Shown piece by piece: positions 1 to 9,151 of a stretch of DNA of 64,000 nucleotides. The notes below the pieces were generated by a model, which had not been told where the DNA came from, did no database searches, and was given only the letters and a program-made list of their open reading frames with translations. The stretch comes from Poindextera sp036494815 (GTDB lineage Bacteria > Pseudomonadota > Alphaproteobacteria > Caulobacterales > Caulobacteraceae). Location of the stretch: positions 55,821 through 119,820 of the forward strand of contig DASXNV010000050.1 of NCBI GenBank assembly GCA_036494815.1, given 5' to 3'. Position 1 is the first letter of the stretch. Each line of letters begins with the position of its first letter. The translations under genes were made by a program, and so were the position numbers.

Positions 1-57
1 CTACAGCTCCGCTGGTCGCCTAACGGATCGAAAGACCGATGGTTCCATGGGTTGCGA

Positions 58-85
58 TTGACCCGGCGCGCCGCGGGCCTATACC
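58..85 (+). promoter_or_regulatory. Candidate lysK promoter, leaderless
   Basis: TTGACC at 58-63 and TATACC at 80-85 are separated by 16 bases, a good housekeeping-sigma spacing. A transcript would start about 7 bases after the -10 element, at 91-93, right at the ATG at 94. No Shine-Dalgarno sequence precedes that ATG. This fits a leaderless mRNA and argues against the upstream TTG at 52, which lies inside the promoter. Confidence 0.5.
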
Positions 86-93
86 CCCAGGCC

Positions 94-1785
94 ATGTATC
101 ATGGTCTCTCCGCCCTCGCCCGCGACGCTCGCTCCTGGCCTTTCGAACAGGCCCGCATCCTGTTGGCGCGGCTGGTCAAACTACGTCTGTCGACGGAGGA
201 AGATCGCCAGCGGGCCAACACTCTGATCGCGGGCGGCAAGCTCGGTGAGCTGATCGCCCAGCTTCCGGCGCTCGGCCGGCCGGTGGTGTTCCAATGCGGC
301 TATGGCGCTTCGGGCCTGCCGCACTTGGGCACGTTCGGCGAGGTGGCGCGGCCGACCATGGTGCGCAATGCGTTCCGCGCCTTGACCGAAGACGCCATTC
401 CCACCCGCCTGCTGGTCGTTTCCGACGACATGGACGGCTTTCGCAAGATCCCCGACAACGTCCCCAACCGGGCGATGCTGGAAGAAGATCGCGACAAGCC
501 CGTCACCAGCGTGCGCGATCCGTTCGGCGAATATCCAAGCTTTGGCGATCACAACAACGCGCGCCTGCGGGCGTTCCTGGACGGCTTCGGCTTTGACTAC
601 GAATTCGTCTCGGCGAGCGAATGCTACAAGTCAGGCCGTTACGACCAGGTGCTGCTGCGGATGCTCGAGCGCTTCGACGCTGTCCAGGCGGTGATGCTGC
701 CGACCCTGGGCGAGGAGCGGCGCGCCACCTATTCGCCGTTCCTGCCGATCAGCCCCAAGAGCGGCCGCGTGCTGCAGGCGCCCACCCTGGAGCGCCATCT
801 GGACCGCGGGAGCATCACCTTTACCGACGAGGATGGGACCTTGACCGAGGTTCCGGTCACCGGCGGCCACGTCAAGCTGCAATGGCGGCCGGACTGGGCG
901 GCGCGCTGGGTGGCGCTGGAGGTCGACTACGAAATGTCCGGCAAGGATCTGGTGGATTCGGTTCGGGTGTCCAACAAGGTGTGCAAAGTGCTGGGCGGCG
1001 AGCCGCCCGAGAGCTTCCACTACGAGCTCTTCATGGACGAGCACAACCAGAAGATCTCCAAGTCCAAGGGCAACGGCTTGACCATGGAGGAATGGCTGCG
1101 TTACGGCGCGCCGGAGAGCCTGGCCTATTACCTGTTCCAGTCACCCAAATCGGCCAAGCGGCTCTATTTCGACGTGATCCCCAAAGCGGCGGACGAATAT
1201 CTGCAACAGCTGGACGCCTACAACCGTCCGCTGGCGCAAGGCGCCCATCCCTGGGCGAAGCTCGACAACCCAGCTTGGCACGTCCATGCGGGACACCCAC
1301 CAGAACAGGGCTCTCCCGTCTCGTTCAGCCTGCTGCTGAACCTGGTCTCAGCGGCCAATGCTTCGGACAAGGCGATCCTGTGGGGGTTCCTGTCGCGCCA
1401 TATCCCGGGCGCAACACCGCAAACCCAACCGCTGCTGGACCGGCTGTGCGGATTCGCCATGAACTATTACGAGGACTTCGTGCGGCCCAATAAGCGCTTC
1501 CGGGCGCCGGACGCGCGCGAACGGGCGGCCATGGAGGATCTGGCGGCGCGTTTCCGCGCCCTGCCCTCCGGCTGCCAGGACGCCGAACTGATCCAGAACG
1601 AAGTCTACGCCGCCGGCAAGGAGGCGGGATTCGAACCCCTGCGCAGCTGGTTCTCCGCCCTCTACGAGGTCCTGCTGGGCCAAAGCCAAGGTCCGCGCTT
1701 CGGCTCCTTCGCCGCCATCTTCGGCCTCGACCGCACCATCGCCCTGATCGAACGGGCGTTGCGGGGCGAGGATCTGGCGGCCTGA
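94..1785 (+). CDS. lysK: Lysyl-tRNA synthetase, class I
   Basis: Charges tRNA-Lys with lysine in the cytoplasm. The protein (563 residues from ATG 94) has the class I Rossmann signature LPHLGTFGEV, equivalent to HIGH, in its N-terminal third, and the KMSKS equivalent KISKSKG near the middle, followed by the helical anticodon-binding region. This is the archaeal-type LysRS, standard in many alphaproteobacteria in place of the class II enzyme. The frame stays open to a TTG at 52, but those extra residues overlap a promoter-like sequence. A hairpin follows the stop. Confidence 0.95.
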   Translation: MYHGLSALARDARSWPFEQARILLARLVKLRLSTEEDRQRANTLIAGGKLGELIAQLPALGRPVVFQCGYGASGLPHLGTFGEVARPTMVRNAFRALTEDAIPTRLLVVSDDMDGFRKIPDNVPNRAMLEEDRDKPVTSVRDPFGEYPSFGDHNNARLRAFLDGFGFDYEFVSASECYKSGRYDQVLLRMLERFDAVQAVMLPTLGEERRATYSPFLPISPKSGRVLQAPTLERHLDRGSITFTDEDGTLTEVPVTGGHVKLQWRPDWAARWVALEVDYEMSGKDLVDSVRVSNKVCKVLGGEPPESFHYELFMDEHNQKISKSKGNGLTMEEWLRYGAPESLAYYLFQSPKSAKRLYFDVIPKAADEYLQQLDAYNRPLAQGAHPWAKLDNPAWHVHAGHPPEQGSPVSFSLLLNLVSAANASDKAILWGFLSRHIPGATPQTQPLLDRLCGFAMNYYEDFVRPNKRFRAPDARERAAMEDLAARFRALPSGCQDAELIQNEVYAAGKEAGFEPLRSWFSALYEVLLGQSQGPRFGSFAAIFGLDRTIALIERALRGEDLAA

Positions 1786-1786
1786 A

Positions 1787-1818
1787 CAAAGCCATGCCCC
1801 TCATTGGGGAGGGCTTTG
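1787..1818 (+). terminator. Hairpin after lysK
   Basis: CAAAGCC (1787-1793) pairs with GGCTTTG (1812-1818), and an inner CCCC pairs with GGGG. The hairpin starts one base after the lysK stop codon. There is no T-run, so it may be a weak or factor-assisted terminator. Confidence 0.5.
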
Positions 1819-1859
1819 AGAGGCTCACGCCTCTACGCATTCCGTTACGTCCGCTGACG

Positions 1860-1888
1860 TTGACGTTCGCGTCATCAAGGGGCTAGGC
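1860..1888 (+). promoter_or_regulatory. merR promoter with palindromic operator
   Basis: TTGACG (1860-1865) and CTAGGC (1883-1888) are 17 bases apart. The inverted repeat TGACG-ttcg-CGTCA (1861-1874) starts in the -35 element and runs into the spacer. MerR-family proteins characteristically bind a dyad in the spacer, and ACGT-containing palindromes are known for the LiuR-type regulators of acyl-CoA genes. Autoregulation is inferred. Confidence 0.5.
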
Positions 1889-1913
1889 TTGCCCTAAAAT
1901 AGGGAGCCACGCC

Positions 1914-2378
1914 ATGCACGCCGATCTGCGCCGTCCGGAACGCACCTTCACCATTCGCCAGCTCTGCATCGAATTCAAAGTCACGCCGCGCGCCCTGCGC
2001 TTCTATGAGGACAAGGGCCTGCTGTCCCCGGCGCGCGAGGGGCTGAACCGGGTCTACAATCACCGCGATCGTGCGCGCCTGGTGCTGATCCTGCGCGGCA
2101 AGCGGGTGGGCCTGAGCCTGGCCGAGATCCGCGACATCCTCGAACTCTACAAGATCGACGACACCGGCGCCGCCCAGGCCGCTAAGTCGCTGAGGAAATT
2201 CAAGGAGCGCATCGTCGCCCTGGAAGCCCAGCGCGAAGACATCGACGTGGCCATTGGCGAACTTCGCATCGGGGTGGACGCCATGGAGGCCCGCCTGGCC
2301 AGGACCCGGCCGGACCTGTTGCCCCAGGCCGAAGACTACGACTCGAAAATGCGCGCACAATTGGACGGCGTTCATTAG
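1914..2378 (+). CDS. MerR-family regulator of acyl-CoA metabolism
   Basis: A 154-residue DNA-binding protein. Residues 12-80 form a MerR winged helix (FTIRQLCIEF, then RALRFYEDKGLLSP), followed by a long dimerisation helix around 95-135. It lacks the cysteine-rich C-terminus of metal sensors, which fits the LiuR-like subgroup that responds to CoA intermediates. GGGAG precedes the ATG. The acyl-CoA dehydrogenase gene starts 46 bases downstream on the same strand and is the obvious target. The effector is not known from sequence. Confidence 0.88.
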   Translation: MHADLRRPERTFTIRQLCIEFKVTPRALRFYEDKGLLSPAREGLNRVYNHRDRARLVLILRGKRVGLSLAEIRDILELYKIDDTGAAQAAKSLRKFKERIVALEAQREDIDVAIGELRIGVDAMEARLARTRPDLLPQAEDYDSKMRAQLDGVH

Positions 2379-2424
2379 GCCGCGCTTTCCTAGCCCAGAC
2401 CGTTCCCCATCGGAGTAGCCGACC

Positions 2425-4215
2425 ATGGCCTATCAGGCGCCAGTGCGCGACCAGATGTTCATCCTGCGTGACGTGCTGGAGCTCGAAAAGCACGCCAACC
2501 TGCCCGGCTTCGCCGACGCCAGCCTGGATACGGTGGAGCAGATCCTGACCGAGGGCGCCAAGTTCTGCGAAGAGGTGCTGGCGCCCATCAACCGCAATGG
2601 TGATCTGGAAGGCTGCGTCTGGTCGCAGGACAATACGGTCAAGACACCCAAGGGGTTCAAGGAAGCCTATGCGGCCATGGTCGAGGCCGGTTGGCCTGCC
2701 CTGGGATCCGAGCCCGAGTTCGGCGGCCAGGGCCTGCCGCGGGTGATCAACCTGGCCTATAGCGAGATGTCGTCCTCGGCCAACATGGCCTTTTCCATGT
2801 ATCCGGGCCTGACCCACGGCGCCTATTCGGCCATCCTGGAGGGCGGATCGGACGAGCAGAAGGCGCTGTACCTGCCCAAGCTGGCCACCGGCCAATGGGG
2901 CGGGACCATGAACCTGACCGAACCCCAGTGCGGCACCGACCTCGGCCTGCTGCGCACCAAGGCGGTTCCCCAGGCCGACGGGACCTACCGCATCAGCGGC
3001 CAGAAGATCTGGATCAGCGGCGGCGAACACGACCTGGCCGAAAACATCGTCCATCTGGTCCTGGCCCGCATCGAAGGCGCCCCCGCCGGCGTGCGCGGCA
3101 TCTCCCTGTTTATCGTGCCGAAGTTCCTGCCTGGCTCCGACGGCGGCCTGGGCGCGCGCAATGAGGGCGTCAAGTGCGCCGGCCTCGAGCACAAGATGGG
3201 CATCCACGGCAACGCCACCTGCGTCATGGCCTATGACGACGCCCAGGGCTGGCTGATCGGCGAGGCCAATGCGGGCCTGAAAGTCATGTTCGTCATGATG
3301 AACGAGGCCCGGCTGGGCGTGGGCCTGCAAGGCCTGTCCCAGGCCGAGGCCGCCTATCAGGCCGCCGCCGCCTTCGCCAAGGACCGGCTGCAGGGCCGCT
3401 CCTTGACCGGCCCCAAAAACGCCGACGGCCCCGCCGACCCGATCATCGTCCATCCGGACGTGCGCCGGATGCTGATGGACTCAAAGGCCATCCTCGAAGG
3501 CGGCCGCGCCTTTTTGCTATGGGCCGGGCTTCAGGGCGACCTGATGCACGCCAGCCCGGATGCGGCCACACGGGAAAAAGCCTCTGACTATATGGGCCTG
3601 CTGACGCCGGTGCTGAAAGGCTACTTCACCGACAAGGGCTTCAAGATCTGCTCCGACGCCATGCAGGTGCACGGCGGCTCCGGCTTCACCGAGCACTTTG
3701 CGGCCAGCCAGTATCTGCGCGATGTGCGCATCAGCCTGATCTATGAGGGCACAAATGGCGTCCAGGCCCTGGACCTCGTTGGCCGCAAGCTGGCGGCCAA
3801 TGGCGGGCGGGCTGTGATGAGCTTCTTCGCGGACGTGGACGCCTTTATCGGCGAGCACGAGGAGGCCGAAGGCATGGCGCCGTTCGTCGAAGGCCTGAAA
3901 GCGGTCAAGGCGCAGCTGCAGGACGCTACCATGTGGCTGATGCAGAACGGCCTGCAGAACCCCGAAAACGCCGGCGCCGCCTCCACCGACTATCTGCACC
4001 TGTTTGGCCTGACGGGCCTGGCCTGGATGTGGGCCAAGATCGCCAAGGCCGCACAGGCGTACGTCACAGCGGGCGACACCGATCCCTTCTACGCGCGCAA
4101 GCTGGTCACCGGCCGCTATTTCGTCGAACGCATCCTGCCCGAAGCCGGCGCCCACCTGGCCAAGCTCAAGACGGGGTCAGGCCTGGTCATGGCCCTGGAG
4201 GCGGACGCGTTTTAA
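2425..4215 (+). CDS. Acyl-CoA dehydrogenase, large (DmdC/FadE-like) type
   Basis: FAD enzyme that would oxidise an acyl-CoA to the trans-2-enoyl-CoA. At 596 residues it belongs to the long class, with an N-terminal extension and an extra C-terminal domain, which includes the methylmercaptopropionyl-CoA dehydrogenase DmdC and several fatty acyl-CoA dehydrogenases. TEPQCGTDLGLLRTKA and the KIWISGGEHD stretch form the FAD/substrate region, and SLIYEGTNGVQALDLVGRK carries the catalytic-base glutamate. The substrate cannot be read from sequence. It is probably controlled by the MerR gene just upstream. Its last 29 bases overlap the convergent vsr gene. Confidence 0.92.
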   Translation: MAYQAPVRDQMFILRDVLELEKHANLPGFADASLDTVEQILTEGAKFCEEVLAPINRNGDLEGCVWSQDNTVKTPKGFKEAYAAMVEAGWPALGSEPEFGGQGLPRVINLAYSEMSSSANMAFSMYPGLTHGAYSAILEGGSDEQKALYLPKLATGQWGGTMNLTEPQCGTDLGLLRTKAVPQADGTYRISGQKIWISGGEHDLAENIVHLVLARIEGAPAGVRGISLFIVPKFLPGSDGGLGARNEGVKCAGLEHKMGIHGNATCVMAYDDAQGWLIGEANAGLKVMFVMMNEARLGVGLQGLSQAEAAYQAAAAFAKDRLQGRSLTGPKNADGPADPIIVHPDVRRMLMDSKAILEGGRAFLLWAGLQGDLMHASPDAATREKASDYMGLLTPVLKGYFTDKGFKICSDAMQVHGGSGFTEHFAASQYLRDVRISLIYEGTNGVQALDLVGRKLAANGGRAVMSFFADVDAFIGEHEEAEGMAPFVEGLKAVKAQLQDATMWLMQNGLQNPENAGAASTDYLHLFGLTGLAWMWAKIAKAAQAYVTAGDTDPFYARKLVTGRYFVERILPEAGAHLAKLKTGSGLVMALEADAF

Positions 4216-4641
4216 GGGAGCGGGCGAGGACGCGCGCCTCCAGCAGTCCTCGCAACCGGTCCTCCAGAGCAGCCGCACCCTTCAGCTCGCACTCCCAGAC
4301 CACCTCCACCCACCAGCCCGCGGCCTCCAGCCTGGCCCGGGTATCGATGTCCCGGGCCCGGTTGCGCCCGACCTTGGCCAGCCAGTAGTCACGATTGGCC
4401 TTGGGAACGCGAGCGCCGCGGGGACAGTCATGGCCGTGCCAGAAACAGCCATGGACGAACACCACCAGCCGTCGCCCCGGCAGGACGATGTCAGGCGATC
4501 CGGGCAGATCACGGCGATGCAGGCGATAGCGCGCGCCCAGCCGCCACAAGAGCCGGCGCACGATCAGTTCTGGCTTGGTGTCGCGACCCTTGACCGCCGC
4601 CATCACCGCCGACCGCTTGGCCGGCGGATAGACGTCCGTGG

Positions 4642-4645
<4 letters not shown>
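4187..4645 (-). CDS. vsr: Very short patch repair endonuclease (Vsr)
   Basis: Nicks 5' of the mismatched T in T:G pairs that arise by deamination of 5-methylcytosine. The 152-residue product has the family features GSPDIVLPGRR with the metal-binding Asp (about residue 52), FVHGCFWHGHDCPRG with the zinc and active-site His/Cys residues, and NRDYWLAKVGRN. The start is taken as GTG 4645, which overlaps the cysK stop as GTGA; the open frame extends further upstream inside cysK. Translation is therefore probably coupled to cysK. Vsr normally sits next to a cytosine-5 methylase gene, and none is present here. Confidence 0.9.
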
Positions 4646-5634
<989 letters not shown>

Positions 5635-5656
5635 GGCGAGGGTCTCGACGGTTGCA

Positions 5657-5671
5657 GGCGACCAGGTCGCC
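5657..5671. promoter_or_regulatory. 15-bp palindrome upstream of cysK
   Basis: GGCGACC-A-GGTCGCC is a perfect 7-1-7 inverted repeat, 23-37 bases upstream of the cysK ATG. It could be an operator or, if transcribed, an RNA hairpin just before the ribosome site. No specific regulator is assigned. Confidence 0.4.
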
Positions 5672-5753
5672 GCACTCTAAGCGCGGTTGCGCCCGACGGA
5701 CAGTATTAGAAATTATGGGGACGATCGCAGCGGACGAGCCAGGCCGCCGCCTC

Positions 5754-7274
5754 TCAGATCCCGGCCCCGTCGCGCGCGCCCAGCAGGGCGTTGATCCGGC
5801 TGTAGAGCTCGCCCGAACGATAGGGTTTGGCGATGATCGGCACGCCCAGGCGATGGGCGCCCTCGGCGGCCTCGCGGGCCGCGGCGGCCAACAGCACCGG
5901 CAGGCCCGGAAAATCGCGTTTGAGCTCTCCGGCGAGCGCCAGGCCGTTCATGTCACCCGACAGACCCACATTGGCGAACACCAGGTCCACCGCCTCGCCG
6001 CGACGCAAGAGATCCAAAGCCACTTGGCCGCGATAGGCCAGCTTAACCTCGAATCCGTGGCTATCGAGCATCGAGGTGGCGATCTCGGCCACGTCCACAT
6101 CGTCTTCGACCACCAGGATCACCCCAGCCTGCGCCGGGATAGCTTCAATCTCGGGCGTCGTGTCACGCGTCGCCGGCAGGAAGATGCGTATCCTGGCGCC
6201 CTGGCCCGGTTCGCTGTCTATATCCACCGCGCCCTTGGACTGGTGAGCAAACCCGAGCACCTGGCTGAGCCCCAAGCCCGTGCCCACGCCGATCTCCTTG
6301 GTGGTGAAAAAGGGATCGAACACCCGCGGCAAGACATCGGGATGGATACCAGGGCCGTCGTCGGCCACCTCGATCATCAGATACTCGCCCCTGAGACCTA
6401 GCCGGTCGTCCTGCACCGTGCAGTTGGCGGCGGTGAAGCTCAACCGCCCGCGGCCGCCCATGGCGTCGCCAGCGTTTATGGCCAGGTTGAGCAGCGCCAG
6501 TTCCAACTCGCTGGCGTCAACGCGCACCGCCCACAGGTCCGCGGGGATCTGGGTCTCGACCACCACGTCGCCGCGCAGCGAGCCGCTCAAAAGAGCGATC
6601 AGGTCGGGCAGGCCCTTGCTCGGCTCAAAGGCGTCCGGCCTCAGCATCTGGCGCCCGGAAAAGGTCAGGAGCTGACGGGTCAGTTTAACCGCCTTGCGCG
6701 CCGCCTCGCTGGCCCGACTGAGTTTTTGAACCAGCGCCGGATCATCGCCATGGCTGCGGCGGACCAGATCCAGATTGCCCAAGATCACCGTCAGCAGATT
6801 ATTGAAATGGTGGGCGACCCCCCCGGCCAGACGCCCGACAGCCTGGTGCTTCTGGGCTTGCCACAGGGCCTCTTCCGCCCGCTGCCGCTCCCGGCTTTCG
6901 GCCTGTAACTGATCGTTGGCGGCGACCACCAGCAGATTGGCCTCGGCCAGGGCCCCGTTCAGGGCGATCAGCTGGGCGTTGGTTTCGCGGCCACCGGACA
7001 GGGCGGCGTCGAACGGCGACAGGGCTTCCGTCAGAAAGCCGGCGGCGCGATTCAGCGGGATTCGCGGATCCTTGATCTGAAACTCCAGGCCGATCTGACC
7101 CAAGGCCTGATGGTGCGCCAAGGCGAGGTCGAGCACGCTGGCCCCAGCCTCCAGGGCCGCGCCGCCCAGGGCGAAGGCGTTCATCAGGCCCGCCTCACTG
7201 GGTTCCACGATCTGGGCTCGCAGGGCGTCGACATAGGCCTGCGTGAAAGCCTCGGGCAAGGCGTTCGAGCTCAT
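5754..7274 (-). CDS. Hybrid histidine kinase with RsbU-type N-domain and degenerate receiver
   Basis: A soluble sensor kinase of 506 residues. Residues 1-105 resemble the RsbU N-terminal helical domain that binds partner-switch proteins. A short coiled coil (105-140) leads to HisKA with GGVAHHFNNLL (His about 155-156), then HATPase (N-box NLAINAGDAM about 263-271, DGPGI, TGLGLS). A C-terminal receiver starts near residue 384. In it the acidic pocket (VVEDD) and lysine (AKPY) are kept, but the phospho-acceptor position reads Asn (N434, codon AAT) rather than Asp. The ATG at 7274 has GAAGG 5 bases upstream; a GTG at 7367, also behind a GGAGG, would add 31 residues. Confidence 0.88.
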   Translation of the reverse strand: MSSNALPEAFTQAYVDALRAQIVEPSEAGLMNAFALGGAALEAGASVLDLALAHHQALGQIGLEFQIKDPRIPLNRAAGFLTEALSPFDAALSGGRETNAQLIALNGALAEANLLVVAANDQLQAESRERQRAEEALWQAQKHQAVGRLAGGVAHHFNNLLTVILGNLDLVRRSHGDDPALVQKLSRASEAARKAVKLTRQLLTFSGRQMLRPDAFEPSKGLPDLIALLSGSLRGDVVVETQIPADLWAVRVDASELELALLNLAINAGDAMGGRGRLSFTAANCTVQDDRLGLRGEYLMIEVADDGPGIHPDVLPRVFDPFFTTKEIGVGTGLGLSQVLGFAHQSKGAVDIDSEPGQGARIRIFLPATRDTTPEIEAIPAQAGVILVVEDDVDVAEIATSMLDSHGFEVKLAYRGQVALDLLRRGEAVDLVFANVGLSGDMNGLALAGELKRDFPGLPVLLAAAAREAAEGAHRLGVPIIAKPYRSGELYSRINALLGARDGAGI

Positions 7275-7751
7275 GGCGCCTTCGGATGTGGACTGGCTGA
7301 GGCGAGGAGGCTCGCAATCGGCTGTGGGGTCTCGCCCTGGCAACGGTTCATCCTCGTCATGCTTCACTCAGGCCGCCCTCCATGGCTGTGCGCGGCGACG
7401 ACGACACCGCGGACCTGGCCGGATCTGACCTGGGTCGAGGGCGCCGCCCGACAAACTGCAAAGCTGACTGCGAAGCTGAATGTGCTCGCCGAAAGTCGAT
7501 CGGTCGCCTGGACGATTCCGCGCAGGGGCGCGACATACCGTAACGGCAAGCCACCGGCTCCGCTCGTTCAGCTTGCCGTCCACAGCCATCGACAGCCTCT
7601 GGTTCGCCGCCCACGCGCAAACGCTGGCCACGCCCGAATCCGGTCGCCGCCAAATGGGTAGTCAATACTATAGACAAGCTTAGCCGTGGCGCGCCAGTCT
7701 GCGCCCAGGAGGCGAGCCAAAGGCCGCAAGCCCCCCGCATCGAGCGGAGGG
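7275..7751. other. Intergenic region with no convincing gene
   Basis: About 480 bases between the kinase start and the thiolase terminator. Short frames exist on both strands, but they lack ribosome sites and read as arginine- and serine-rich noise. The only structure noted is a near-palindrome at 7661-7675. The kinase promoter must lie here. Confidence 0.5.
7661..7675. promoter_or_regulatory. 15-bp near-palindrome in the kinase upstream region
   Basis: GTCAATACTATAGAC has 6 of 7 arm pairs complementary around its central base and is distinctly A+T rich compared with its surroundings. It lies about 300-390 bases upstream of the kinase start options, so its target is uncertain. Confidence 0.3.
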
Positions 7752-7784
7752 TCCGGCCGAAATCAATCAATGATTCCGGCCGGA
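7752..7784 (-). terminator. Thiolase terminator hairpin
   Basis: A 14-bp stem with one mismatch: TCCGGCCGAAATCA (7752-7765) against TGATTCCGGCCGGA (7771-7784), loop of 5. On the minus strand it begins 9 bases after the thiolase stop. There is no clear U-run. Confidence 0.65.
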
Positions 7785-7793
7785 TAGACTGCT

Positions 7794-8981
7794 TTAGAGA
7801 ACTTCGAACAGGCCGGCTGCGCCCATCCCACCGCCGATGCACATGGTCACCACCGCATGCTTGGCGCCGCGGCGCCTGCCTTCCAGCAGCACGTGGCCGG
7901 TGCAGCGGGCGCCGGTCATGCCATAGGGGTGGCCGATGGAGATCGAACCGCCGTTGACATTATACTTGGTCGGGTCGATGCCCAGCTTGTCCCGCGAATA
8001 GAGGCATTGCGAAGCGAAGGCTTCGTTCAGCTCCCACAGGTCGATGTCGTCGACCTTCATGCCATGGCGTTCCAGCAACCGCGGCACGGCGAAGACCGGG
8101 CCAATGCCCATCTCATCCGGGGCGCAACCGGCCACGGCGAAGCCCTTGAACAGGCCCAACGGCTTCAGGCCGCGCTTTTCAGCCTCCTTGGCCTCCATCA
8201 GCACCACCGCAGCGGCGCCGTCGGACAGCTGAGAGGCGTTGCCGGCGGTGACGAAATTGCCCGGGCCGCGCACGGGGTTCAGGCTCTGCAGGCCTTCCAG
8301 CGTGGTTTCCGGCCGATTGCACTCGTCGCGGTCGACCATATAGTCCACTAGGCTTTCCTGGCCGGTGGCCTTGTCGACCTTCTTCATCTGCACGGCCAGG
8401 GGAACGATCTCGTCCTTATAGATTCCGCCCTGCTGGCCTGCCGCCATGCGGCGCTGGGATTCCAGCGCATATTCGTCCTGGGCTTCGCGAGAGACGCCAT
8501 AGCGCTCGGCCACATTGTCGGCGGTCTCGATCATCGCCATCCACAGGTCGGGACGGATCTTCATCAGCTTGTCTTCGGTGAAGCGATAGGTGTTCATGTG
8601 CCCGCCCATTTGCACCAGCGAGATCGACTCGACCCCGCCGCCGATGGCCACGGTGGCGCCTTCGTTCTTGATGTAGTGCGAGGCCGAGGCGATGGCCTGT
8701 AGGCCCGACGAGCAGAAGCGGTTGATGGTCGTTCCCGAAGTGGTCACCGGGCAACCGGCCCAGATGGCGGCGTTGCGCGCCACATTATGCCCGGTCGCGC
8801 CTTCCGGCTGCGCCGCGCCCAGCACGACGTCCTCGACCTCGGCCGGATCGATTCCAGCCCGCGACATGGCGTGCTGGATGGCATGGCCGGCCATGGTGGC
8901 GCCATGGGTGTTGTTGAACCCGCCCCGAATGGACTTGGCCAGACCTGTGCGGGCATAGGAGACGACGACGACATCGCGCAT
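7794..8981 (-). CDS. Thiolase, acetyl-CoA C-acyltransferase
   Basis: Cleaves 3-ketoacyl-CoA to acetyl-CoA in beta-oxidation, or runs the reverse condensation. The 395-residue protein has the acyl-accepting cysteine in NRFCSSGLQ, the NEAF motif, the histidine in GHPYGMTGAR and the C-terminal catalytic cysteine in CIGGGMG. ATG 8981 is chosen because AAGGGA lies about 10 bases upstream; the frame opens 24 bases earlier. The gene stands alone, with a hairpin after it and a palindromic operator candidate in front. The degradative FadA type is more likely than the biosynthetic one, but this is not settled. Confidence 0.93.
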   Translation of the reverse strand: MRDVVVVSYARTGLAKSIRGGFNNTHGATMAGHAIQHAMSRAGIDPAEVEDVVLGAAQPEGATGHNVARNAAIWAGCPVTTSGTTINRFCSSGLQAIASASHYIKNEGATVAIGGGVESISLVQMGGHMNTYRFTEDKLMKIRPDLWMAMIETADNVAERYGVSREAQDEYALESQRRMAAGQQGGIYKDEIVPLAVQMKKVDKATGQESLVDYMVDRDECNRPETTLEGLQSLNPVRGPGNFVTAGNASQLSDGAAAVVLMEAKEAEKRGLKPLGLFKGFAVAGCAPDEMGIGPVFAVPRLLERHGMKVDDIDLWELNEAFASQCLYSRDKLGIDPTKYNVNGGSISIGHPYGMTGARCTGHVLLEGRRRGAKHAVVTMCIGGGMGAAGLFEVL

Positions 8982-9000
8982 GGCGTTAGCTTCCCTTAAC

Positions 9001-9018
9001 GTCAAACAACAGTTTGAA
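9001..9018. promoter_or_regulatory. Operator candidate upstream of thiolase
   Basis: TCAAAC-aaca-GTTTGA is a perfect 6-4-6 dyad, 20-37 bases upstream of the thiolase ATG. The 18-bp site matches, on the opposite strand, the site at 55494-55511 in 14 of 18 positions (core AAACAAC-n-GTTT). TetR-type regulators of fatty-acid genes commonly bind dyads of this size. Confidence 0.5.
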
Positions 9019-9151
9019 ATCGGGCTTCACCCTAGGGGAGGCCGCCGGCGGGCGCTAGCCCAGGCGGCCCCATCGCCTGTCCTAGCCATCTCTGGATGTC
9101 ATTCGGCGCCGGTGCTATTCTTGATCGGCAAAAGCCGGGGAAGGCCGCGCC

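Noticed and set aside
1629..1645. T-loop-like GATTCGAACCCC suggesting a tRNA
   Set aside because: It lies inside lysK coding sequence and no cloverleaf can be built around it. A similar GTTCGAACC near 16639 is inside the glycosyltransferase gene.
2200..3453. A 417-codon minus-strand frame across the acyl-CoA dehydrogenase gene
   Set aside because: Antisense shadow rich in Gly, Gln and His with no recognisable domain.
7357..7842. A 161-codon minus-strand frame between the kinase and thiolase genes
   Set aside because: It overlaps the thiolase end and its terminator hairpin and reads as low-complexity Arg/Ser sequence.
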